DNA of 23,445 nt, from assembly GCA_001586965.3 (NCBI GenBank), contig LUCW03000081.1:1-23445 (forward strand), written 5' to 3'. The first letter of the stretch is position 1. Each line of letters opens with the position of its first letter. Below, in pieces: positions 15,836 through 23,445 of this stretch. This DNA is from Sphaeroforma sirkka. Its lineage: Eukaryota; Opisthokonta; Ichthyosporea; Ichthyophonida. The notes below the pieces were generated by a model that did no database searches, had not been told where the DNA came from, and saw only the letters and a list, made by a program, of their open reading frames with translations. The translations under genes and the position numbers were made by a program.

Positions 15836-17119
15836 ATGTCCTACCCCCGCCAAAGTCGTAGACAGCAACTCTTGAATCCTGAGCACCGCAAGGAAGATGA
15901 TATCGACCGACGTGGAACTAAACGTCGTCAGTCCCATACGGAACGCTCCGCTCCGCACTCAGGTCAGGCTCTGGAGGGGCAACAACAGACACATCTTGGG
16001 GCTCCACACATTATTTCCGCGGACGACAAGCAGCCACCAACAGCAAACAAAAATGGACCTGCACAATCTGACGAGGATGTCATATTCGAGGGTGAGACCA
16101 AGGAAGTACCCGACCTGCGTGCGGACAGTAGTCAGACTTTTATTGGTGAACAGGTAGCCAGTGAAGGGCTGTCCCTCGTTCGTCTCTGGATACCCAGGGG
16201 CCTTATTTCCCAGTAATGACCCACCACGCCTCCCACCTAATAAGCGGAAGCGTCCCGGAACCGTACCAACAACAAGGAAGCGGCACGGGAACAATCGTCA
16301 GCTCAGAAACTCACGGAGCTGATGACACAACAGCAGTCTCTCTTGAAAAAAAATACGAACAGAGGTTACAGCGCATAAACGCCGGACGAACTACAATAGG
16401 GGCCGGCCGCTAAGGAGAGTTCTTCTGACGCACACGAACGGGTACAGGCAGTACCAGAGGACGAAGACAACCCTACCTTCCGAATTCAAGGCTGTGAGCG
16501 TCCGTTTTATGGACTCGGGTACAAATCACCAGGGTCAGAGGACAGTTCAACCGAGGAGGATGATACTCTGTCTGCCAGTGAGAACACACCAACTTTTCAA
16601 GAGTTCGCACATGAACAAGTATTAGCCAGACAGAATCCTCAAGGTAAGGAGGCGGTGAAGAATAGACAGGACCGATTAAGTACGAACCTGCGCCAACAAC
16701 AGCAACGTCAGTGGGGCGAGAAAGAAGCGCCCAGTGAATATGTACAGACACCTAAACGACAAGAGAAGGAGACAACAGTGCCTCCGCCCACACCGGCTAG
16801 TATCGAGAAAAGGCGACAGGCGCTACACGCACGGATACTACATTTGGGTGACGAGCTATGCCAAGCAATCGAGGCGAATAACACGGCTCGAGCTGAAGCT
16901 CTTCGGGGCGTGATTGAGACACTTCGAGCTACATTAGAGTCCCGACCGGTAGAGAAGCGTCCCGTACCTTCACCACGTACGTGGCCTGATTGGCCGTCGA
17001 ACAGATACTACCTACATGATATTATGGAACGGGACACAAGAGGGGCTCTCCTCGAGGCGTTCAAAAAACGCACAAATCGCAGGGCTGGACGAGAGTTGGA
17101 ACCTTACATGGTTTCATAA
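15836..17119 (+). pseudogene. Gag-like ORF, N-terminal part, frameshifted (unit 2)
   Basis: Same protein as at 4448-5731. The frame is open from the ATG at 15836 to about 16174, where a C4 run of unit 1 is C3 and the frame leaves to a stop at 16216. Several more run-length changes lie between 16190 and 16402 (one fewer C, longer A and G runs). The correct frame returns by about 16405 and stays open to 17119. The break cluster is private to this unit. The helix and coiled-coil region near the end, and the overlap with the next ORF, are unchanged. Confidence 0.7.
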
Positions 17120-18080
17120 GGTACTATCTTACTTCAAGGCGGAGAAGTCAACGCTGGACTACATCCGCGACAACTCTGAACGGTTGAAGACATGCACACC
17201 TCAGCTACAGATCGAACAGATCTGTTCGCACGAAACACAAGCCACTGTCGATCCCGCGTTTCGCAAGTTAGCCAAGGGCCAAAGTCGGAACATGCACACT
17301 CCTCTTATGGAACAAATGACACAGCTCATGGAGAACCACAGGAGGGCACGTGAACGGTGCCAGACAGATGCCGACTTCCAACAGAATTTAGTGGACCACT
17401 GCATTGTACAACTGTTAGAAGAAGCTCTCAACGGCCGTACGTATGAACGTACTCTACAGTTGCATCCCAAATGGCAACTGATGGAGACACACGAGCTTAT
17501 ACAGCTGTTGAGCCCTGACATTCAGGATGCACAGCAACGTACGACAGCACGTTTCCAGGGTCGCAACAACCGCGAGGGCCCGACGACCAATGGAAGTCGC
17601 GACCACACCAATAGCCGCCCCAACCTACAGACGAGTAGACGACAAACGCAGAATTGGACTCAACGGCCCCAACCTACGGTACCAACGACTTGTGCGGGGT
17701 GCCAGGCACAGGCGCCACCAGGTGGTAGGCACATCCCACGGTGTCATCATTTCAGGACGTCGCAAGCGGTGAGCGCGGAGGGTCGGGCAAGGCTATACGA
17801 CAACAACCGTCCTTTGAGGGACGTACAATCGGTACACAGACCGTCCACAACGTCAACCGCAGGACAGGGGCAGAATACATCCCAGACTAGAGACGTAGTC
17901 ACAATACGTCCGACGCCTCAAGTACAGGTGAATGCGATTACACAGGACGAAGACTTGGCTCCACCATCGGAAGCTACAGAGATTCATATCAACACGATCC
18001 TTTACGAAGACTTCGAGCACATGACGTCAACACCAAACCACACCTATGAGACGTGGGAGTCGGTAGCCGATCATGCATGA
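17016..18080 (+). CDS. Gag-like ORF, capsid/nucleocapsid part (Pol1, unit 2)
   Basis: 354 codons, identical to the unit 1 protein at 5628-6695 except that one residue is missing in the Cys/His cluster. The spacing is therefore C-X2-C-X9-H-X3-C. The change is loss of one 3-base repeat at about 17725 (GGTGGTAGG against GGTGGTAGTAGG), so it keeps the frame. A spacing change inside the finger suggests that exact H spacing is not critical, or that the cluster is not a true zinc knuckle. The frame is open in both units, which supports it as a real coding sequence. Confidence 0.7.
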   Translation: MILWNGTQEGLSSRRSKNAQIAGLDESWNLTWFHKVLSYFKAEKSTLDYIRDNSERLKTCTPQLQIEQICSHETQATVDPAFRKLAKGQSRNMHTPLMEQMTQLMENHRRARERCQTDADFQQNLVDHCIVQLLEEALNGRTYERTLQLHPKWQLMETHELIQLLSPDIQDAQQRTTARFQGRNNREGPTTNGSRDHTNSRPNLQTSRRQTQNWTQRPQPTVPTTCAGCQAQAPPGGRHIPRCHHFRTSQAVSAEGRARLYDNNRPLRDVQSVHRPSTTSTAGQGQNTSQTRDVVTIRPTPQVQVNAITQDEDLAPPSEATEIHINTILYEDFEHMTSTPNHTYETWESVADHA

Positions 18081-18083
18081 GAG

Positions 18084-18746
18084 GTGAGGGTGTCTGAGTC
18101 GGATAGGAGCTTCATATTTGTTACCACGATTGGAGCAGTGATGGCAATACAAGACCCATTGATGACGTCAGACAACCGAGTCTATATTCAAGTACAAATC
18201 AACGGACGTACGTTCAAAGCCTTGATAGACACGGGAGCAAATAGAAGTTGTATCTCACAGACATCTGCAGACCTCCTTGGCCGACCAATAACTCCGGCAC
18301 CACCTGGGTCATTTATATATTTAGCTGACAAGGCGGTGCGAACTCCTCGACTGGGGACGACGGAAGTGGTACCTATAAGGTACGGTACCAGAATTATCGA
18401 CGGTTCATTAGAATTGATGAACTTGCCGACGGGTATAGATGTTATAGTGGGGCAAGATATGTTGAAAGGCTTGGGCCTATACATAGGCGGTATCCAATCG
18501 CCACTTGCACCAATAGACCCCACAGAACTAGATGAGCTCCTCGAACCCATACCACGCCGACAAGCACCTAACACGACGGAACCCGTCGATGTACGCGAAC
18601 GGTTGGCACAGGATTTGGAAGCCAATGCGAAAATTGCCGACAACGCGCGCTGTCGTCTGAAAGGGAGTGAGGTATCCATCCCAGTTACCCATGAACAAGC
18701 GTTGCAGATGCGGCGATCGACGCGTAACTTCGTATCCGATCGATAG
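18084..18746 (+). CDS. Pol1 protease and RT N-terminus, stopped early (unit 2)
   Basis: Retropepsin with DTGA at 18228-18239 and the DVIVGQDML block, identical to unit 1. It continues into the pre-RT region (NTTEPVDVRERLAQDLEANA). The frame stops at a TAG (18744-18746), where unit 1 has CAG at 7361: a single C-to-T change and one of the few substitutions between units. The join with the Gag-like ORF has lost two bases (GAGAG against GAGAGAG), so this frame no longer overlaps it in the same way as in unit 1. Confidence 0.85.
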   Translation: MRVSESDRSFIFVTTIGAVMAIQDPLMTSDNRVYIQVQINGRTFKALIDTGANRSCISQTSADLLGRPITPAPPGSFIYLADKAVRTPRLGTTEVVPIRYGTRIIDGSLELMNLPTGIDVIVGQDMLKGLGLYIGGIQSPLAPIDPTELDELLEPIPRRQAPNTTEPVDVRERLAQDLEANAKIADNARCRLKGSEVSIPVTHEQALQMRRSTRNFVSDR

Positions 18747-19215
18747 CTTCCCTATGTGGATGAACAAGTGAAGAAGTGGTTGACGGATTTGGTGATCACG
18801 AAACGAACGACACCAACGATTGTTAATCTTCCTCTCCTTGCGGTACCGGACATTCGATGCGGAAGGCAACGTCAAGAAGGTACGCGTGTGTTTAGACATG
18901 CGTGCCGTTAACGCGCTTATTCCTGGTGACCAGTTCCTGATCCCCAAGGTCAACAAACTCATATCTCGCCTCAAGAGTAAGAAGTACTACACGACGCTGG
19001 ACATATCGGCTGCATACCCCAGGCTGCCCATCCATCCAGACTCACAATACTTATTTAGTTTTACACACGAACGTTATCAGTACTCGTTCACATCAGCACC
19101 GTTCGGTCTTCATGTACTCACGCAGCAGTTCCAACATACCTTGAGTACAATACTTGATGGCTTACCGGTTCACCACTATATCGATGACATAGTTATCGCC
19201 AGTGACGGTATATGA
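18747..19215 (+). pseudogene. Pol1 RT fingers and palm (unit 2)
   Basis: Continues the RT after the TAG. An extra G near 18848 moves the sense into the frame of 18820-19215, which carries RVCLDMRAVNALI, LDISAAYPRLPI, FTSAPFGL and the YIDD site at 19177-19188. An extra base near 19209 (GGTATATGACG against GGTTATGACG) then ends it. Both frame changes are private to this unit. All the RT motifs are intact as read. Confidence 0.88.
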
Positions 19216-20281
19216 CGAACACGTTAGGACGGTGCAGAAGGTGATACAACGCTTAACATACCACAGTTTTAAGCTTAACCCTGCCAAGTGCCACTTCGCT
19301 ATCTCCGAAGTCATGATCCTAGGGAAGAAAGTATCGGCACAAGGCATTGACATTGACCATGAAAAGCAGGCCAAGCTGATCGACTGGCCCACACCACTAC
19401 GGTACAAAGATATAGCCTCGGCGTTGGGTTTAGCAAATTACCTCCACGAACATCTGCCTAATTTCGCGAACACGGTTGCACCCTTGCGCGAATTTTGCAA
19501 ACTCAAACCAAAGGAGTTGATAGGTGATCGTTGGGAGGAGAGACATGCACAGGCGTGGCAGGCAATGAAGGACGCAGTGGTGAATGCTGTGGCGTTACAC
19601 TTTCCGGTCGACGGCATTCCTCTGAACTTGGAAACCGACGCTAGCGATTTCGGTTTAGGGGGAGCGCTATTCCAATGGGTCAACGGTAAGAAACATTACT
19701 TAATGTTCTTTAGTAAGACTCTGAACCATGCGCAACAGAACTACGCCACACCTATGAAGGAGTTACTGGCATTGGTATATGGACTGACACATTTCAGGGA
19801 ATACTTGGATGGGCAACGGTTTGCGGTCTTCACGGACCACAAGGCCCTTGTGTATATGAACACACAGCTCAAGCTTAATCCGATGCTTCAGAGATGGCAT
19901 CATATCATCGCGCCATTCAACTTTACCATATCGCATATACCAGGAGAGACAAATGTGCTCCCGGACATGTTAAGTAGAGTACACGAGGGGACAGCGGAGC
20001 AGGACGAACTCGAAATAATGTATACAGACGGCTGGCAGTTATGCCCTAGTTACTTTGAACAAGCGCAACAACACTTTGGACCGAATGACATAGATGTATT
20101 TGCGGACCCAACCAACGCTCAGCTTCCTCGGTTCTGGACGAAGGATGATGGGGAAGGAGCGTTTGCCCACGACTGGTCGATAGTCGATGGATGGATGAAC
20201 CCGCCTTGGGAACAGATACACAGGAGCGGAGCAGGACGAACTCGAAATAATGTATACAGACGGCTGGCAGTTATGCCCTAG
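19202..20281 (+). CDS. Pol1 RT thumb, RNase H and first Dam-like copy (unit 2)
   Basis: The clearest view of how Pol1 ends. One frame of 359 codons runs from the RT thumb (LNPAKCHFAISEVMILGKKV) through the connection to RNase H: LETDASDFGLGGALF, KELLALVYGLTHF, VFTDHKALVYM and ISHIPGETNVLPDMLSR. It then passes straight into the Dam-like domain, with NPPW at 20198-20209. The last ~19 residues (SGAGRTRNNVYRR onward) are a wrong-frame reading of the second copy, caused by the 232-base duplication. RNase H and the Dam-like domain are thus truly one polypeptide. There is no integrase after it. Confidence 0.92.
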   Translation: MTVYDEHVRTVQKVIQRLTYHSFKLNPAKCHFAISEVMILGKKVSAQGIDIDHEKQAKLIDWPTPLRYKDIASALGLANYLHEHLPNFANTVAPLREFCKLKPKELIGDRWEERHAQAWQAMKDAVVNAVALHFPVDGIPLNLETDASDFGLGGALFQWVNGKKHYLMFFSKTLNHAQQNYATPMKELLALVYGLTHFREYLDGQRFAVFTDHKALVYMNTQLKLNPMLQRWHHIIAPFNFTISHIPGETNVLPDMLSRVHEGTAEQDELEIMYTDGWQLCPSYFEQAQQHFGPNDIDVFADPTNAQLPRFWTKDDGEGAFAHDWSIVDGWMNPPWEQIHRSGAGRTRNNVYRRLAVMP

Positions 20282-20456
20282 TTACTTTGAACAAGCGCAA
20301 CAACACTTTGGACCGAATGACATAGATGTATTTGCGGACCCAACCAACGCTCAGCTTCCTCGGTTCTGGACGAAGGATGATGGGGAAGGAGCGTTTGCCC
20401 ACGACTGGTCGATAGTCGATGGATGGATGAACCCGCCTTGGGAACAGATACACAGG
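19993..20456 (+). repeat. Tandem duplication of the Pol1 Dam-like domain (unit 2)
   Basis: 19993-20224 and 20225-20456 are perfect or near-perfect direct copies of 232 bases. The period is not divisible by three, so the first copy ends Pol1 out of frame and the second is left as its own ORF. The same duplication is present in unit 1. Confidence 0.93.
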
Positions 20457-20531
20457 ATGTTACGCAAGATACGAGCCGACGGCGCACGCAGTAGTGTACT
20501 GCTTCTAGACTGTCTAACATCGATTTACTAG
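20250..20531 (+). CDS. Dam-like NPPW domain as a stand-alone small ORF (Pol1, unit 2)
   Basis: Same 93-codon ORF as at 8867-9148, with NPPW at 20430-20441. No difference from unit 1 is seen at the protein level. The stop is followed within 15 bases by the ATG of the Pol2 leader (20544). It could be translated separately only if ribosomes can start at an internal ATG, which I cannot show. Confidence 0.7.
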   Translation: MYTDGWQLCPSYFEQAQQHFGPNDIDVFADPTNAQLPRFWTKDDGEGAFAHDWSIVDGWMNPPWEQIHRMLRKIRADGARSSVLLLDCLTSIY

Positions 20532-20543
20532 CCAGCAAATACT

Positions 20544-21373
20544 ATGGCTAAGGGTACTTCTAAAGGCAAGGGAGCCGCTAGCTATAAGCCTGCTAAGCCT
20601 GCCGAGGCTCCTGAGGTCCCTGTGGAAACACCTAGCCTGTCTGGAGTTGAGCCTGCCGAGGAAACTGTTGGGGAAGCCAATTCTGAGGTTGGTACAGAGG
20701 ATTATTCTGAAGATGACTCGTCGGATCCTAAAGCCTTGGAAGAAGAGGTATCTACTACCGCGGAAAGGCTCGCCAGCGTCCGTGTATCACCTATGAGTGA
20801 AGCTCAGGACCCCAGCTTGCCCCCCCCCCTGACCACGTGCCGTCAAATATTGGGGATAAACGTCGAAAGGCTGGAAAATTCGTGGATACGAATGTCGGGG
20901 ACATTATAACTCCACATCTAAAGGACACTCCAGCACAAATCCGGAGTGAAAAGGAAGTATTGGACCTGTCCGAAAATTTCGGTTTCGCCATCGATGGCGA
21001 AGCCATTCCATTCAGCTCAAATCTGGGGGCCGAAGCTGAGGACACCATAACTCGACAACGAGTGGTTGGATCCTCTCAATCTCGACGCCAATTGAACCGC
21101 ACTGAAGCGCTCTTAAAGGAGCTAGCGGCAGCAGCAGTTATGGACCCTTCTATCGTGTCCCACGTGGCTGATATTCTTCCAATACCGAAGAAGAAGAAAA
21201 AAATTCCGGGCCGAGTTTCGAACCCGAGACCTACCGGTTTACCAGCCAGTACGTGTACCACTAAGCCAGTTACCACTGGTGAGAGAGGGAATATTTCAAA
21301 ATTCAATTTCTATAGCTCTGATGCTACCATTGACCATCCTCTTGACAAACCTAACCCTGGTCAGAGGATATGA
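20544..21373 (+). CDS. Acidic Pro/Glu-rich leader ORF of Pol2 (unit 2)
   Basis: A better copy than in unit 1. The first frame (20544-20909) gives the basic tip and acidic Pro/Glu-rich part. The second frame (20837-21373) then continues without a break through NIGDKRRKAGKFV, KEVLDLSENFGFAIDGE, LLKELAAAAVMDPSIVSHV, KKKKKIPG and the antisense tRNA-like segment to FYSSDATIDHPLDKPNPG. The two frames meet at a C10 tract (20820-20829), which is C7 in unit 1, a change of exactly three. The ORF ends in ATGA, overlapping the next frame. I do not recognise the protein; it lacks a zinc knuckle and an obvious capsid. Confidence 0.6.
21197..21276 (-). ncRNA. tRNA-like segment with Pol III boxes, antisense (unit 2)
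   Basis: Identical copy of 9811-9890. The A-box-like sequence is at 21258-21268 and the B-box-like sequence at 21214-21224, with the terminator T7 (A7 on plus) at 21197-21203. The loop opposite the anticodon stem is eight bases, as in unit 1. The segment reads as an uninterrupted plus-strand coding frame here. Confidence 0.6.
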
Positions 21374-21852
21374 TCGTATGGAACTCGATGAGGCTTACCA
21401 TCCTCGTAATATCGACCCTCATTTGCCAACAAACCCTGGTAATCACGATTTTGGCAATCGCTACAGATATGGCTGTCCATAACGAAACAACTGATTTAAT
21501 CTTGGGAAATGGCAAAGTTACTACTTGCGAACAAGCCATTGACTATGCACACATAATGCTGTCAGATAGAAGAGAAGTGAAGACTCACCTAATCGTTACT
21601 GACATGTCTCAGAAATACGATTTAATTATAGGTATGACTGATCTTCTCAGTTTAGGTATAACACTCACTGGTCTGCCTAATGGGCTAGACCCGAATAAAG
21701 ATCAGTCAGATGATAATATGTTAAAGATACCCAAACCTCCGGAAGGTGAAGCAAAGGATATGATTCCGCACTTCACCGATATAATTATGGACTTAATTAT
21801 ACAAAACAGGAAGATTGCAATAACTGACTGGTGTATGTTTAAGTCTCTCTAA
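21370..21852 (+). pseudogene. Pol2 protease-like region and RT N-terminus (unit 2)
   Basis: 160 codons. The protease-like half (DLILGNGKVTTCEQAI to KYDLIIGMTDLLSLGI) is joined here, without a break, to the pre-RT region (PKPPEGEAKDMIPHFTDII). This shows the two were one polypeptide. No D[ST]GA is seen upstream. A private change (AAGTCTCTC against AAGTTCTC, near 21842) ends the frame. Confidence 0.6.
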
Positions 21853-23102
21853 TGGGTACGTTAGACTTGACTTAACAAACGTCGACTTCTCTAAGTTAAA
21901 GTGTCCTTCACATAACTACGTGAGTTGGAGACACAAAGACGTTGTCAAAACCCAAATCGAAGATTGGTTAAAACAGGGTCTAATTGAAATCAATTATGAT
22001 GCAACCCCAGTTAACTTAGCTCTCTTAGCGGTCGATTAATATAAATCTGATGGAACGTTTAGTAAAACAAGAGTAGTACTAGACCTGTCGCCAATCAACA
22101 AACTAATTCCACAACATAGTTTTCCCTTACCTAAGATAGGCGAGATACTACGCAAAATGGAGGTGCGACTATCTTTTCCAAGATAGACTTAAAAGCTGCA
22201 TTCCATCAACTACAGATATATGAGCCTCATAGGAAATACTTTTCCTTTACTTGGCAAGGTAAGAAGTACCAGTTTAAATGTGCACCTAAAGGCTTACACC
22301 CTGTCGTATAACGTATCAGTCTATTTAGATGATATAGTTATCTTTACAAAGACAACACATGAACATGCTAAACTCGTTAAAGAAGTCTTAAAGCGACTTA
22401 ATCATGCTAAACTTAAGATTAACGAAGACAAGTGTTCTTTTTGCTAAAGATACTATACACTTACTTGGCTACAAAGTATCTGCAGCAGGGGGTAGAAATT
22501 GATCCTGGCAGAAACAGTTTCTGTTGGATTTATCAACACCAATTACTGGAAGAGATGTGAACTCTGTGTGTGGGTTTGTTAACTTCTTCTCGGATTCGGT
22601 ACCGCATCTTTCTCATTACTTAAAGCCTTTCAGTCACCTACGGCTGCACAAAGGACCTTTGGGAAAGCTTTGGACTAAAAGAATGTGATGATGCATTTAA
22701 ACTAGTCAAAAGTAAAGTAATGGACGCACCCATCATGCAGTACCCTGTGGATGGTGTCCCATTCCAAGTAGCAACCGACGCTTCAGATCGAGCGGTGGGT
22801 GGAGTGCTTTACCAAACGATAAATGGTAAACCGCGCTACATACAATTCTTTAGCAGAGTTATAATAAGAGTCAACGGAATTACCTACCGTTAAACAAGAG
22901 CTCCTTGCTATAGTTACTGCGCTAAGACAGTTTAAAGACTACCTTTATGGAAGTTACTTTACTGTCGCCTGTGATCAAAGTCTTTAACATACTTAAAAGA
23001 TATGAACCCTGATTCACAGTTGGTGAGCCGCTGGCATGACATTATTGCCAAGTTCGCTTTTAATATACACACATACCAGGAATACATAACCATCTTCCTG
23101 AC
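21853..23102 (+). pseudogene. Pol2 RT and RNase H, heavily broken (unit 2)
   Basis: Carries the shared TAA (22037-22039) and the shared break near 22157-22163. A private 47-bp deletion at about 22299 removes the RT segment just before the active site (the equivalent of 10916-10962). YLDD survives at 22322-22333. After about 22440 there is roughly one single-base gap or gain per 50-150 bases, so the thumb, connection and RNase H are spread over all frames. This density is far above the rest of the window and fits falling sequence quality toward a contig end. Confidence 0.85.
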
Positions 23103-23445
23103 ATGCTCTCTCGACTTGTGCCCGACTACCAGAAAACAGTCAAAGAGTTATTAGCAACCGATTGGATGCTAAATAAGAAATGGTTTAACCTCGCTCAATC
23201 ACGATGGGGTCCATTTACTGTTGATATGTTCGCCGCAGAACATAACAAACGGGTTTCTGAATATAGGTCGTTGACTCATCCTAAAGGTGATGCATTTCAG
23301 CTTGACTTATCAAGCATAATGCGTGGGCTAACCCACCTTGTCAACTTATCGCACAGTTGTTAAATTATGTTAATATTACTAAATCTACCATTACGCTGTG
23401 TTGTCCTTACGTAACTTGACCCATGGATGCGTGATTTAATTAATA
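23103..23445 (+). pseudogene. Pol2 end of RNase H and Dam-like domain, cut by window end (unit 2)
   Basis: The open frame 23103-23363 gives the RNase H ending (MLSRLVPDYQKTVKELLA), then WGPFTVDMFAAEHNKR. A missing A near 23313 puts the NPPC site (23330-23341) out of frame. One substitution (Gln to Arg after AEHNK) is seen against units 0 and 1. The window ends inside the domain. Confidence 0.8.

Larger units (their letters stand above)
14128..23445 (+). mobile_element. Unit 2: second copy of the unit, cut by the window end
   Basis: This repeats unit 1 from the non-coding region to the Pol2 Dam-like domain, where the window ends. The offset to unit 1 stays near 11378-11388 until a 47-bp deletion in the Pol2 RT (junction near 22299), after which it is about 11339. 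Substitutions are rare; examples are A5458/G16846 and C7361/T18744. One-base indels are common and become dense after about 22440. The copy shares the Dam-like duplication, the antisense tRNA-like segment and the TAA in the Pol2 RT with unit 1. Confidence 0.88.

Overview
The window is eukaryotic mobile-element DNA, with no ordinary host gene visible. It holds a head-to-tail tandem array of a repeat unit of about 11.34-11.38 kb. The last ~2.75 kb of one unit comes first (1-2747, 'unit 0'), then one complete unit (2748-14127, 'unit 1'), then most of a third (14128-23445, 'unit 2'). The coding content is Ty3/gypsy-type LTR retrotransposon: Gag-like proteins, retropepsin, reverse transcriptase (RT), RNase H, DDE integrase (IN) and a chromodomain-like tail. 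The host cannot be named from the sequence; an early-diverging fungus or a protist is only a guess.

Each unit reads in this order. (1) About 1.6 kb without genes, whose first half has a dense run of stem-loops, one group forming a cloverleaf-like branched fold (3116-3238 and 14494-14614). (2) 'Pol1': a Gag-like ORF, a second Gag-like ORF with a loose CCHC finger in the next frame, then protease (DTGA), RT (YIDD) and RNase H. A domain like Dam-type adenine methyltransferases (motif NPPW) follows, and this domain is duplicated in tandem. Pol1 has no integrase. (3) Thirteen to fifteen bases after the Pol1 stop comes 'Pol2': an acidic, Pro/Glu-rich ORF crossed by an antisense tRNA-like segment, then a protease-like stretch without a D[ST]GA motif, a second RT (YLDD) and RNase H. 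A second Dam-like domain (NPPC) follows, then a zinc-binding DD(35)E integrase with a GPF motif, a chromodomain-like segment and a basic tail.

The gene sets are complementary. Recognisable Gag and catalytic protease occur only in Pol1, integrase only in Pol2, and RT-RNase H-Dam-like occurs in both. I see only one LTR-like non-coding region per unit. The simplest reading is one composite element with two pol modules, amplified in tandem. LTR ends, PBS and PPT could not be fixed, so this remains an inference.

Units differ by few substitutions but many one-base homopolymer length changes, densest at the two window ends. That pattern looks more like long-read consensus error than decay. A smaller set of lesions is shared between units and so is more likely real: a TAA and a frameshift in the Pol2 RT, the out-of-frame Dam-like duplication in Pol1, and a frame change between the Pol2 Dam-like domain and integrase. 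Pol1 RT and Pol2 integrase carry only private lesions, which suggests division of labour between the two modules.
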